Position numbers and translations under genes: made by a program
Assembly: GCA_016124755.1 (NCBI GenBank)
Contig: WGNA01000004.1
Location: forward strand, 1-36,825
Source of the DNA: Bacteroidota bacterium
GTDB lineage: Bacteria > Bacteroidota > Bacteroidia > NS11-12g > UBA9320
Reading direction: 5' to 3'
DNA: 36,825 bases
The notes under the pieces: generated by a model
What the model was told of the DNA's origin: nothing
Database searches by the model: none
The model's input: the letters and a program-made list of their open reading frames with translations, nothing else
Shown: positions 8,042 through 16,356 of the stretch, one piece after another
How positions within the stretch are numbered: the first letter of the stretch is position 1
Layout of the letters: every line of letters begins with the position of its first letter

Positions 8042-9079
8042 ATGGCCAACGATAACGCAGAAAAACTAAAAGCGCTGAAACTTACAATCGACAAATTAGA
8101 GAAGTCGTACGGGAAAGGAATTGTGATGAAGATGAGTGAGGATTCGGTGCTGAATCTTCCGGCTATCTCAACCGGTTCCCTCGGTCTCGACATGGCTCTT
8201 GGAGTCGGTGGATTCCCGAAAGGAAGGGTGATAGAAATTTATGGTCCTGAATCTTCCGGTAAAACAACACTCGCCATGCATTGCATCGCCGAAGCTCAGA
8301 AAAAAGGTGGGATGGCGGCATTTATCGATGCGGAACATGCTTTCGATCGGTTCTATGCAGAAAAGATCGGAATTAATACAGAAGAACTTCTCATCTCTCA
8401 GCCAGACGATGGTGAGCAGGCACTTGAAATTGCAGACAACCTCATTCGCTCCGGTGCAATCGACGTAATCGTAATTGACTCAGTTGCGGCTTTGGTTCCC
8501 AGAGCAGAACTCGAAGGTGACATGGGCGATTCGAAAATGGGTTTGCAGGCAAGACTTATGTCTCAGGCGCTGCGTAAGCTTACCGGAACCATTAACAAAA
8601 CCGGATGTATCTGTATTTTCATTAACCAGCTTCGTGAAAAAATCGGTGTGATGTTCGGCAATCCGGAAACGACAACCGGTGGTAATGCTTTAAAATTTTA
8701 TGCTTCTATCCGGTTGGATATTCGCCGTATCGGTCAGATTAAAGACAGCGTCGATATTGTCGGAAACCGGGTAAAGGTGAAGGTCGCGAAGAACAAAGTT
8801 GCTCCTCCGTTCCGTGTGGTGGAATTTGATATCATGTACGGAGAAGGAATTTCCAAATCCGGTGAAGTTTTAGACCTCGGAGTAGATTTCGAAATCGTTC
8901 AAAAGAGCGGAAGCTGGTTCAGTTATAACGGTACGAAACTCGGACAGGGAAGAGATGCTGTTAAGCAATTGCTGATCGACAATCCCGAATTGATGGAAGA
9001 GATCGAGAACAAGATCAAAGAAAAAGCATTGGGATCTCCGGAACCGGTTAAAGGAAAAGCCGCGACCGAAGCGGAGTAA
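8042..9079 (+). CDS. recA: RecA recombinase
   Basis: ATP-dependent strand exchange protein of homologous recombination and SOS control. 345 residues, normal length. Walker [10 protein letters not shown] at 68-76; Walker B region [12 protein letters not shown]; loop L1 and L2 regions including [19 protein letters not shown] and [19 protein letters not shown]-binding C-terminal part rich in Lys and Glu. ATG 8042 was preferred over an upstream in-frame TTG because the latter falls in the promoter and [12 protein letters not shown] is a normal RecA N-terminus. Divergent from the barrel gene and convergent with the dioxygenase gene, 15 bases apart. Confidence 0.98.
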   Translation: MANDNAEKLKALKLTIDKLEKSYGKGIVMKMSEDSVLNLPAISTGSLGLDMALGVGGFPKGRVIEIYGPESSGKTTLAMHCIAEAQKKGGMAAFIDAEHAFDRFYAEKIGINTEELLISQPDDGEQALEIADNLIRSGAIDVIVIDSVAALVPRAELEGDMGDSKMGLQARLMSQALRKLTGTINKTGCICIFINQLREKIGVMFGNPETTTGGNALKFYASIRLDIRRIGQIKDSVDIVGNRVKVKVAKNKVAPPFRVVEFDIMYGEGISKSGEVLDLGVDFEIVQKSGSWFSYNGTKLGQGRDAVKQLLIDNPELMEEIENKIKEKALGSPEPVKGKAATEAE

Positions 9080-9094
9080 TCTTTTTCGGTTAAA

Positions 9095-9964
9095 CTAAAC
9101 CATTACCGATTTTGAATCGGCGATCAGAAAACTTCTTTCACTAAAAGCCGGCAGTGATGTCGGGGCTTCGAAGAAATATTTTATTTCATCAGAAGTATCT
9201 GAAAGGCCCAGAGAATATAAAACTGGAACATAATGATCCGGTGTTGGAGCGGCTAATTTCCCGAGAGGGTGGCTGTCTTCATACCGGATGATGTTTTGGA
9301 AGTTTCGCTGATCGATTTGCTGTTTGATCCATTGGTCGTATTCTTCTTCCCAACCATAAGGGGAGAAATCGTTTCGCATCATTTTTTGAGAAGCGAGCCG
9401 CAGATTGTGAATCAGCGAACCACTTCCGATAATGAGCACACCTTTATCCCGAAGTGACTTTAATAATTCCCCGAGTTTAAAGTGATAATCCGGAGCGGCG
9501 TAATAATCTATGCTGAGTTGAAAAACGGGTACATCGCCTTTGGGAAACAGATGCATCAGCATGGGCCAAGCACCGTGATCGAGTCCCCAGTCGGATGTTT
9601 CCACGATATCCGGAACCATTTCATGAATTTGACGGGCAACTACCGGTGAGCCGTTGGCTTCGTATGTCACCTTATAATATTCATCCGGAAATCCGTAATA
9701 ATCATAAATCTGCTTTTGATTGAGTTCGGTATTTACGAATGTGCCGCGTGTACACCAGTGAGCAGAAACCACAACCGCTGCTTTCACTTCGTAATTTTCC
9801 TGAAGTTGTTTTCCCAGTTCATAAAGTGCTTTCCAAAATGGCCGTTGGTCTCTGGAAAGCGGAATATCCATTGGGTTTCCGTGGGATGTAAACAGCACCG
9901 GCATCCGTCGGTTCTGGATTTTGAGATTGTCTGAAAGTCGCTCGAGTTCTGAAAGATCGCTCAT
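9095..9964 (-). CDS. Class III extradiol dioxygenase, 4,5-DOPA dioxygenase (LigB/YgiD) family
   Basis: 289 residues. Metal-dependent extradiol ring-cleavage fold; YgiD homologues act on catechols such as DOPA, though the physiological substrate here is unknown. Motifs with candidate metal or acid/base His: LFTSHGNPMD near the N-terminus, VVSAHWCTRG, GLDHGAW, GSGSLIHNLR, and the C-terminal TPDHYVPVLYSLG. The frame allows an ATG at 10048 (28 more residues), but MSDLSELERLSDN at 9964 fits the family better. Monocistronic. The region upstream carries the composite repeat array. Confidence 0.88.
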   Translation of the reverse strand: MSDLSELERLSDNLKIQNRRMPVLFTSHGNPMDIPLSRDQRPFWKALYELGKQLQENYEVKAAVVVSAHWCTRGTFVNTELNQKQIYDYYGFPDEYYKVTYEANGSPVVARQIHEMVPDIVETSDWGLDHGAWPMLMHLFPKGDVPVFQLSIDYYAAPDYHFKLGELLKSLRDKGVLIIGSGSLIHNLRLASQKMMRNDFSPYGWEEEYDQWIKQQIDQRNFQNIIRYEDSHPLGKLAAPTPDHYVPVLYSLGLSDTSDEIKYFFEAPTSLPAFSERSFLIADSKSVMV

Positions 9965-10067
9965 GACATTATGGGATAGAATTGAATCAACAAATGAATA
10001 TTGAATAAGTTGTTCTAAGACGAAGTCTCGGCAAATTCGGAGTCGCATTTTTTTTTCATAATCAATT

Positions 10068-10512
10068 TGTCCGTAGCGAGGACGCTACGGACAGATACCG
10101 GTATTCCGGCTGCGACTGCGTTTTCGATTTTTCGTTTTTCGCTTTTAACCGCAAAGTCACGCAAAGTTTGTCGCAGAGGAACGCAGTATTTTCATCCACG
10201 GAATATTCAACGAAGAGGGATTATTTTTAAAATCCATTTGTCCGTAGCGAGGACGCTACGGACAGTTTCCACATTTAGGTTTTCGCCAGCGTTTTCGATT
10301 TTCATCCGCCGAAAGGCGGATTCGTTTTTCGCTTTCAACCGCAAAGTCACGCAAAGTTTGTCGCAGAGGAACGCAGTTTTTGTCATCCACGGAATATTCG
10401 GTATAGACGGATTGTTTTTCAAATTAATTTATCCGTAGCGAGGGCGCTACGGACAGATCCCACATTAAAGCTTCGACAGCGTTTTGGATTTTCAATTCAT
10501 CGCTTTTCGCTT
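10068..10512. repeat. Composite intergenic repeat, left array (units A, B, truncated C)
   Basis: Each unit is ordered: a perfect or near-perfect hairpin GTCCGTAGCG-AGGA-CGCTACGGAC, a 60-80 base spacer ending in GTTTTCGATTTTC and CGTTTTTCGCTTT, a 41-base core (AACCGCAAAGTCACGCAAAG then TTTGTCGCAGAGGAACGCAGT), then a GGAATATTC tail. Unit A hairpin is at 10068-10093 with core 10147-10187. Unit B hairpin is at 10239-10264 with core 10337-10377. Unit C has the hairpin at 10432-10453 but no core. Unit B also has the ATCCGCC-GAAA-GGCGGAT hairpin. Non-coding; the remaining sequence to 10712 shows no gene I can support. Confidence 0.85.
10304..10321. repeat. Inner hairpin with GAAA loop (unit B)
   Basis: ATCCGCC-GAAA-GGCGGAT, seven perfect pairs. 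The same hairpin recurs at 11802-11819 and, with the loop reading TTTC, at 11596-11613. Unit A lacks it. Confidence 0.8.
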
Positions 10513-10712
10513 TTTGTATTATAGTTTTGAAAAGCCACTACCTCAGAACTTCACTTCATTACGTGACGTATCCGGAAAATAGCAGGCTTGTCTCAATTGG
10601 CAATATCCGAAGCAAATGGCATTATTGCTTTGGTGGGATCATTCAGTATGTATCTTTTGATGTGCCTCCGGTTTTGCTGAAATTTATAATTAATCATCAT
10701 ACATTAAAATTT

Positions 10713-11384
10713 ATGAAAACCAGAAAAATCATTATTTCATTAATTTCCATTTTCTTTTTAAATCAGGCTTTAGCCCAATATGAAGTTGATGAATTACCGC
10801 CTATAAGTATTCATCGAATTAGTTTTGATCTCGCTCTGAATGGGGGCAAATTTTTTCTGGATGGAAATCCAAATGGAAATGAGTTGCTTTTGGGAAGTAC
10901 ATCGAGAACAACAAACAGCACAAAATCAAATTCAATTGGTGTTGGTTTTTCACTCAACTACCACCTGATGCCGTACCTCGATTTTAAATGGGACTGGAAT
11001 TATGAATACTGCGACGAACCGTTGGTTGAGACGTACGCGCTGGTATCGAAGAACTATGGTTTAAAATATCAACTATACGATTGGAAAAACTTGCTTCCTT
11101 TCGTAAAACTGAGTTACACTACTTATACGGTTGGCGAGATTCAGGTATATGATGCATCAATCACAAAACACTCCGTTACAAACCTTCGGGAATATTTATT
11201 TACCGGTAAAGGAATAACACCGGGTTTCGGATTCGATCTTAATATCGGCGAGAGACTTACGTATGCTCTTGGATACGATCGTTTAATAACCACCGGCAAA
11301 CTTCAAAAAACACAAGGCGGAGTTGAGTTTGTAAACAAGCCAAAACACGGTCGTTTCTATTTTGCGTTTCGGGTGCGCGTTTAA
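10713..11384 (+). CDS. Small outer-membrane beta-barrel protein, function unknown
   Basis: 223 residues. Signal peptide at about 1-21 (MKTRKIIISLISIFFLNQALA, cleaved before QYEV). The rest has alternating aromatic and polar strands and ends in FYFAFRVRV, consistent with a small outer-membrane barrel. I do not recognise a specific family. The frame is open from 10527, but the signal peptide fixes the start at ATG 10713. The coding sequence looks more AT-rich by eye than neighbouring genes. It stands alone between two arrays of the composite repeat, with truncated units on both sides. Confidence 0.7.
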   Translation: MKTRKIIISLISIFFLNQALAQYEVDELPPISIHRISFDLALNGGKFFLDGNPNGNELLLGSTSRTTNSTKSNSIGVGFSLNYHLMPYLDFKWDWNYEYCDEPLVETYALVSKNYGLKYQLYDWKNLLPFVKLSYTTYTVGEIQVYDASITKHSVTNLREYLFTGKGITPGFGFDLNIGERLTYALGYDRLITTGKLQKTQGGVEFVNKPKHGRFYFAFRVRV

Positions 11385-11419
11385 AAGAATCCCGTTTTAT
11401 TAATGGTCTAACGTTTTCA

Positions 11420-11878
11420 CTCTTCTTGGTTTTTTTTCAACCGCAAAGTCACGCAAAGATTATCGCAGAGGAACGCAGTTTTTGTCATCCGCAGAATATT
11501 CAGTGAAGAGGAATTATTTTTTGGAATAAATTGTCCGTAGCGAGGGCGCTACGGACAGTTACCACATTAAAGCATCGACAGCGTTTTCGATTTTCATCCG
11601 CCTTTCGGCGGATTCGTTTTTCGCTTTCAACCGCAAAGTCACGCAAAGTTCGTCGCAGAGGAACGCAGTTTTTGTCACCCATGGAATATACGGTGAAGCG
11701 GGATTATTTTTAGGAATAATTTGTCCGTAACGAGGACGCTGCGGACAGATACCGGTATTAAAGATTTCGGTTTTCAGGTTTCGACAGCGTTTTCGATTTT
11801 CATCCGCCGAAAGGCGGATTCATTTTTCGCTTTTGACCGCAAAGACACGCAAAGTTTGTCGCAGAGGAACGCAGTTAA
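11420..11878. repeat. Composite intergenic repeat, right array (partial D, units E, F)
   Basis: Unit D lacks the outer hairpin and keeps the core at 11439-11479. Unit E has outer hairpin 11532-11557, inner hairpin 11596-11613 and core 11629-11669. Unit F has an imperfect outer hairpin at 11722-11747 (one wobble, one mismatch), inner hairpin 11802-11819 and core 11836-11876. The array lies between convergent genes. From 11880 to 12023 only a weak GATCTA/TAGATC inverted repeat (11892-11910) was seen. Confidence 0.85.
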
Positions 11879-12023
11879 TCGGGCGATCTTTGATCTACGA
11901 TTTTTAGATCGGGAAATTCAGAGGGATTTTTGGGCATCGATGATGGTTTTGATTTTTCGCTTTTCAAAAGTTCTTTGCTCAACAAACCGAATGGATTATT
12001 AGAACCGTAAATGATAACTGGAA

Positions 12024-12398
12024 TTACACCAATTCTTTTTTGAATTTGCGATAAGGTGCGGCGATGTACACCATCAGCAAACGGGAAAGTCGAAGGTGAA
12101 GCGGTGTGAGGATAAGTGAAATACCAATTACTATAATGCTGGTGCTCATCAACGGAGGTTCTTCTTGAATCGAATAAATAATCACCGATACAATTATCAC
12201 AGTTGCAACCACCAGTGCGTAACTGAAATACATGGCTCCCCAAAAAAAGCCGGGTTCTGATTCAAACTTCACATGACAGTGAGGACAATTGGTGTGAACC
12301 GCTCTAAATTTTTTGCTGAAAAGGGAACCGACAAACAAATTACCGGTGCGGCATTGCGGGCATTTGCCTTTGAGGAAAGCCTGAAATCCGGATATCAT
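12024..12398 (-). CDS. DUF983 family membrane protein
   Basis: 124 residues from ATG 12398. An N-terminal CPQC pair (GKCPQCRTG) and a second CPHC pair suggest a small zinc ribbon; two to three membrane helices follow (about 50-70 and 75-95). It matches the DUF983 layout, often found near cytochrome oxidase genes. The open frame extends upstream to 12506 across the preceding gene, but the start at 12398 lies 1 base beyond the stop of the CPMC gene and gives the expected length. Function unknown; a role in oxidase biogenesis is only suggested by context. Confidence 0.8.
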   Translation of the reverse strand: MISGFQAFLKGKCPQCRTGNLFVGSLFSKKFRAVHTNCPHCHVKFESEPGFFWGAMYFSYALVVATVIIVSVIIYSIQEEPPLMSTSIIVIGISLILTPLHLRLSRLLMVYIAAPYRKFKKELV

Positions 12399-12399
12399 A

Positions 12400-12642
12400 T
12401 TACCGGTTTCTTCGGTGATTCCGATACCAGATTCCTCCAACAACCGCAACCACCAAATACGGTGTTGCCAACAGGTAGAGTATTCCTTTGTTGAGTCCGA
12501 CTCCAACGGTATTGCCTTCTTGTTGCATGGCTGATTCTACAGCGCTTCTGCACATCGGGCATTGAGCCATCACAGTTTGTCCTGCCACCATTAGAACAGC
12601 CAGAATCAATAAAACGATGAGTTGTTTGTACCTCGGTTTCAT
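12400..12642 (-). CDS. Small CPMC membrane protein of the oxidase cluster
   Basis: 80 residues. An N-terminal hydrophobic helix (about 7-25), then a CPMC motif at about 28-31 right after it, a short polar stretch (SAVESAMQQEGNTVG), a second helix (about 53-73) and a basic tail (WYRNHRRNR). I recall similar small proteins near Bacteroidota oxidase genes. The CxxC placed on the periplasmic face suggests thiol or copper chemistry, but this is inference. Its ATG overlaps the FkbM stop by 4 bases (ATGA), and its own stop is 1 base from the DUF983 start. Confidence 0.75.
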   Translation of the reverse strand: MKPRYKQLIVLLILAVLMVAGQTVMAQCPMCRSAVESAMQQEGNTVGVGLNKGILYLLATPYLVVAVVGGIWYRNHRRNR

Positions 12643-13388
12643 GCGCTCAAATTTACCCCTTTTGGAATAAAGAAGAAGTTTTGTGTGCCGTGTTTATCGG
12701 GATCAAAGGTAACCAGAGTATCTCCGCTTTTCACTTTGATTTCGTAATCGAGTTCCTGCATAAAACTAAAACAGTTGCGGCGGTTTTCATTGTCCCACAA
12801 TTCGCAGTACACAACCGGACGACAACGCTTTAACGTTTGACGCGCACCTTCCAGAACATGAAATTCAAAATTCTCAACATCCATTTTTATCGCACGGATG
12901 TCGTGTTCTCTCAACTGACGAAGACTGTCGAGTTTGTGAATGGGAGTTTCGAATCGATCCCCGACATTAAATTCGGTTAACTCTTCACTCACGACATGGC
13001 TCAATCCCTGTTTCTTCACGTTGTCGACAACCGGCATCACCATTTGAATACTTCCGTCGCTGTTGCCGAGCGCCATATCCAGAACGTGAACATTCGAAAG
13101 ATCGAAATAATTTTTGATGCGACGCAGAGTGCGGAGGTTTACCGGAATGGGTTCGAAGGCGTAAACCGAACCACGTCGGGCCTGCTTTGCCATATAGTAA
13201 CTCATGATTCCGATGTTTGCTCCGATGTCGAGAACGATGTCTTCTTTGTTGATGAACCGGAGAAATTCGAAAAAGTCGTTTTCGTTTTTGTCGCGGGAAA
13301 GTGTTTTGATTTTAAACCAGGAGAACAGAAACAGATAGTTCTCAAGTCCGAAAATCAATTGCAACAAATACTGAATTTTACTTTTCAA
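12639..13388 (-). CDS. FkbM family methyltransferase
   Basis: 249 residues. SAM-binding motif VLDIGANIGI (52-61), acidic motif FEP at 78-80, and the FkbM hallmark KMDVENFEFHVLEG later in the chain. Members O-methylate sugars or secondary metabolites; the substrate is unknown. Starts at TTG 13388 with no in-frame ATG nearby, 5 bases after the DUF420 stop, and overlaps the next gene by 4 bases, so it is translated as part of the oxidase operon. It has no obvious link to respiration. Confidence 0.85.
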   Translation of the reverse strand: MKSKIQYLLQLIFGLENYLFLFSWFKIKTLSRDKNENDFFEFLRFINKEDIVLDIGANIGIMSYYMAKQARRGSVYAFEPIPVNLRTLRRIKNYFDLSNVHVLDMALGNSDGSIQMVMPVVDNVKKQGLSHVVSEELTEFNVGDRFETPIHKLDSLRQLREHDIRAIKMDVENFEFHVLEGARQTLKRCRPVVYCELWDNENRRNCFSFMQELDYEIKVKSGDTLVTFDPDKHGTQNFFFIPKGVNLSA

Positions 13389-13393
13389 GTGGC

Positions 13394-13924
13394 TTAAAAT
13401 GTATAGTGCGGACTAATGAGCAGATAAACGACAACTCCGGTAACCGTTACATAAAGCCAAACCGGATAGGTGTAACGAACAATTTTTTTATGTCGGGAGA
13501 TATTTCCTTTTAAGGCATGATAAAATGCCATTAGTATGAGCGGTAAAACTATGGCGGCTAAAATGATATGTGATGTGAGAATGATGAGATATCCGGTTCT
13601 GAACGGTGCATCTTTAGGATAATGCTGATCACCGATAAAGAAGTGAAAAACTACATACGAAATGAGAAATATAGCTGAAAGGATAAAGGTGGTAATATTT
13701 ATCTTTTTGTGCAGACTCACTTTTTTGTTTCGGATAGCCATCAGACTAAAAATCAGCAAGACACTGCAAACCGAGTTGATAATTGCATTTAAGGTAGGCA
13801 GAAAGGTTACAAACGAAGGATAAACTTCGGGAGCCGGAATGATTCGTCGGTTGAGAATTACAACTACGGCAAAAACGGCAATGGAAACGCCAAGGGCAAG
13901 GCGGAAAAACCCTTTATCACTCAT
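13394..13924 (-). CDS. DUF420 family membrane protein (oxidase-cluster)
   Basis: 176 residues with about five membrane helices. Conserved His residues appear in SYVVFHFFIGD, ILTSHIILAA, FYHALKGNISRHKKIVRYTYPVWLYV-type segments. DUF420 (YozB-like) proteins sit next to SCO and caa3 oxidase genes and are thought to help oxidase assembly, without a known mechanism. Overlaps the SCO gene by 8 bases. Confidence 0.85.
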   Translation of the reverse strand: MSDKGFFRLALGVSIAVFAVVVILNRRIIPAPEVYPSFVTFLPTLNAIINSVCSVLLIFSLMAIRNKKVSLHKKINITTFILSAIFLISYVVFHFFIGDQHYPKDAPFRTGYLIILTSHIILAAIVLPLILMAFYHALKGNISRHKKIVRYTYPVWLYVTVTGVVVYLLISPHYTF

Positions 13925-14582
13925 TTGTTTTCAGATTGATTTTATGTGAATCTTCGGCTAACAAAGCTTTAATCGCGTCGCGAAGTTCACTGTAAAAAGT
14001 GGGATTATTGTTCGATTCGAAAATTCCCCGAACACGGTGTTGTTTATCAAGCAATACAATTTGGGTACTGTGAATAAAATCGTATTCACCATCGGGTGAG
14101 GGTGCGACCACGTGATACGAATTTTCTGCGAGGTCGTAGATTTCCGCTTTTCTGCCGGTTACAAAGTGCCACTTACTTGTTGGATAAGCATATCGGGCAG
14201 AATACTTTTTTAAAACCGGAACCGAATCGTGATCCGGATTTACGGAGTGCGAAATGAAAATTACATCATCTAATTTCCGAAACTTCTCAACCACGAGATG
14301 AAGATTATTATTCATTCGCGGACAGATAGAGGGGCAGGTGGCGTAAAAGAAATTGGCAACCACTATTTTATCGTTAAAATCTGCAAGACTCAGAACATTA
14401 CTATCCTGATCTGTAACGGTAAAATCTCTTACAACCCAGGGAGTATGAGTTTCATCCATTTCCGTATCTCCCAAAACCGGTAATGGTGTGAGGCGTTCGT
14501 CGGCTCCTTTCCAGATAAAATAGATTACAACGGGAGCGAGAAACAAGATGGCCAGGTAGATTTGGCTCCTGGACAGTTTCAT
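13917..14582 (-). CDS. SCO1/SenC family copper chaperone
   Basis: 221 residues; an N-terminal membrane anchor (about 7-24) and a periplasmic thioredoxin-like domain. Copper ligands are visible: CPSIC with Cys83 and Cys87, and His171 in FIHSTQIVLLD. SCO proteins deliver or maintain copper at the CuA site of oxidase subunit II. Located 7 bases after the subunit IV gene in the oxidase operon, which supports this role. Confidence 0.92.
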   Translation of the reverse strand: MKLSRSQIYLAILFLAPVVIYFIWKGADERLTPLPVLGDTEMDETHTPWVVRDFTVTDQDSNVLSLADFNDKIVVANFFYATCPSICPRMNNNLHLVVEKFRKLDDVIFISHSVNPDHDSVPVLKKYSARYAYPTSKWHFVTGRKAEIYDLAENSYHVVAPSPDGEYDFIHSTQIVLLDKQHRVRGIFESNNNPTFYSELRDAIKALLAEDSHKINLKTNE

Positions 14583-14589
14583 TCGGATC

Positions 14590-14946
14590 TTACCAGTTGA
14601 GGCTATTCCAGAAAGAAGCTTCTTTCAGCAAATAGGCAATCAGATACAGCACAAAAATCATGGGCAGAATGATCGTCAACTTAAGCGTTTTCTGCTCATA
14701 ACTCATGTGCATGAAGATGAATACAATGAAACCTGCTTTAACAAGACCGAGCAGGATAAAGGTAATGTTACGACCCATACCCGGAGTCATCTGGAAGTAC
14801 AGAATAATGTCGAGAATGGTAACAAAGAAAAGCAACCAGAATGTCTTCCACAGAGCTTTAGTGCCATGGCTGTGTGCTTTGGGAACCCAAACCGTTGGGT
14901 CGTAGTTTTCTTCGTCGTGAATGTCGATGTGTTTATTGTGATCCAT
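14590..14946 (-). CDS. Cytochrome c oxidase subunit IV family protein
   Basis: 118 residues; a short His/Asp-rich cytoplasmic N-terminus and three membrane helices (about 33-52, 60-85, 91-110), with the typical LVKAGFIVFIFMHM stretch in the second. Prokaryotic subunit IV stabilises the catalytic core. Follows the subunit III gene after 35 bases. Confidence 0.88.
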   Translation of the reverse strand: MDHNKHIDIHDEENYDPTVWVPKAHSHGTKALWKTFWLLFFVTILDIILYFQMTPGMGRNITFILLGLVKAGFIVFIFMHMSYEQKTLKLTIILPMIFVLYLIAYLLKEASFWNSLNW

Positions 14947-14981
14947 TGTGTTGTAATCTATCGTTGATGCTTTTTAAAATT

Positions 14982-15737
14982 CTAAATGAGGTAGAAGAAG
15001 GTGAATACGAATACCCAAACCAAATCTACAAAATGCCAGTACAAACCGGTTTTTTCCACCATTTCGTAATGGCCTCTTTTTTCGTAAGTGCCTTTTAACA
15101 CATTAGTAAAAATCACCGCATTTAAAACCACCCCGCTGAAAACGTGGAATCCGTGGAATCCGGTAACGATGAAGAACAGCGCCGCGAATGGAACAGGTCC
15201 CCAGGGATTGCTGTTAAGCGTTGCTCCTTCGGTGATAAACTGGGTCCATTCCCAGGCCTGACAACCGAGGAAGGCCAATCCTCCCAGAATAGTATAAAAC
15301 ATGTAAAGCGCAACTTTTTTCTGCTGCATCCTTTGCCCGGCTTCAACCGCAAGCACCATGGTTACACTACTAAAGATGAGGATGAAAGTCATCAAACTCA
15401 CAAAGAGTAACGGAAGGTGAAGTCCGTGCAGAAACGGAAAATGGTTGAAAACCAAATCCGGAGAAGGCCAGTGCGATTCGCTGAATACACCTTTAGCCTG
15501 AAGCATTTCCACGAAACCGTCGTGATACTTTTCATGCAAGTTGGTTCCGAATGAAATCTCTTCTAATACCGGTTCAGGAAATGAAAATCGAACGGCACCA
15601 TAGCCAACCAGCAATGATGAAAAGGTGAAGGCATCGGAGAGGAGGAAAATCCACATCATGAATTTTCCGTAGCTCACTCGGAATGGTGACCGACCGCCGG
15701 CCCAGGTTGGCAATGTGTTTACAGCGTTACTCGACAT
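14982..15737 (-). CDS. Cytochrome c oxidase subunit III
   Basis: 251 residues with about six to seven membrane helices. Family signatures: GFHGFHVFSG near position 200 and the C-terminal YWHFVDLVWVFVF with the conserved His and Asp. Subunit III binds lipid and protects proton uptake by subunit I. It starts with ATG at 15737, 6 bases after the first subunit III-type gene. Confidence 0.93.
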   Translation of the reverse strand: MSSNAVNTLPTWAGGRSPFRVSYGKFMMWIFLLSDAFTFSSLLVGYGAVRFSFPEPVLEEISFGTNLHEKYHDGFVEMLQAKGVFSESHWPSPDLVFNHFPFLHGLHLPLLFVSLMTFILIFSSVTMVLAVEAGQRMQQKKVALYMFYTILGGLAFLGCQAWEWTQFITEGATLNSNPWGPVPFAALFFIVTGFHGFHVFSGVVLNAVIFTNVLKGTYEKRGHYEMVEKTGLYWHFVDLVWVFVFTFFYLI

Positions 15738-15743
15738 AGTGAT

Positions 15744-16349
15744 TTACAATTGCGTTGCAAAATATAAAAAGGTGTATAAATAGATCCAGAGGAAACCCAC
15801 GAAATGCCAATAGGTATTACACAGGTTTATGGACAATAAATTCTTTTTGTGTACCTGATGCGCGAGACCTTTAATCCATACCACCAAAAGGAAGATTAAA
15901 CCTCCTAAAAGATGGAGCAGGTGAAGACCTACAAGCATGATGATGAAGGAACCGGAAATCATTCCGTTGGCAGCTCCTTCAGCCGGAACCATGAAGATTC
16001 CGCGATTCGCCAGACTCATCCAACCCTGATACTGAAAGAGCACAAATGAGCAGCCCAGGATGAAGGTAACCAGCAACAAAATTTTCATTTGAAACAGGTC
16101 GTCCTTTTTGGCAAACCGGTAAGAAAGCCACATGGTTAAACTACTGATTAACACAGAAAAAGTAGAATAGATGAACTGTGTGGGGAGCTCAAAATTGAAC
16201 CAGTTCCCTTCTGCCCGACGAACAATAAGTGCACTGGTAAGTCCGGCGAACAACATCAGCATCCCAACCATCAAAAGGATGAGTGTGAATTTCTTCGGGT
16301 GCATTCTGCCTTCTTTTTGTGCGGCGTTCATTGGTAATACAGCTTCCAT
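15744..16349 (-). CDS. Heme-copper oxidase subunit III family protein (second, shorter)
   Basis: 201 residues with five predicted membrane helices. Related to subunit III: GLHLLHLLGG and a C-terminal YWHFVGFLWIYLY, where the Asp of the usual WHFVD motif is Gly. Shorter than the neighbouring 251-residue subunit III. Two adjacent subunit III-type genes are normal in Bacteroidota caa3 clusters in my recollection. Starts 7 bases after ctaB. Confidence 0.88.
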   Translation of the reverse strand: MEAVLPMNAAQKEGRMHPKKFTLILLMVGMLMLFAGLTSALIVRRAEGNWFNFELPTQFIYSTFSVLISSLTMWLSYRFAKKDDLFQMKILLLVTFILGCSFVLFQYQGWMSLANRGIFMVPAEGAANGMISGSFIIMLVGLHLLHLLGGLIFLLVVWIKGLAHQVHKKNLLSINLCNTYWHFVGFLWIYLYTFLYFATQL

Positions 16350-16356
16350 TTTCTTT

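Noticed and set aside
9106-9120. CCGATT-TTG-AATCGG hairpin after recA as a terminator
   Set aside because: It has no T-tract and lies inside the coding region of the convergent dioxygenase gene.
9965-10048. Longer start for the DODA-family gene
   Set aside because: It adds 28 residues not typical of the family; ATG 9964 gives the expected N-terminus.
10067-10438. Open frames across the composite repeats (also 11500-12002)
   Set aside because: They translate the repeat itself, change frame between copies and lack any domain.
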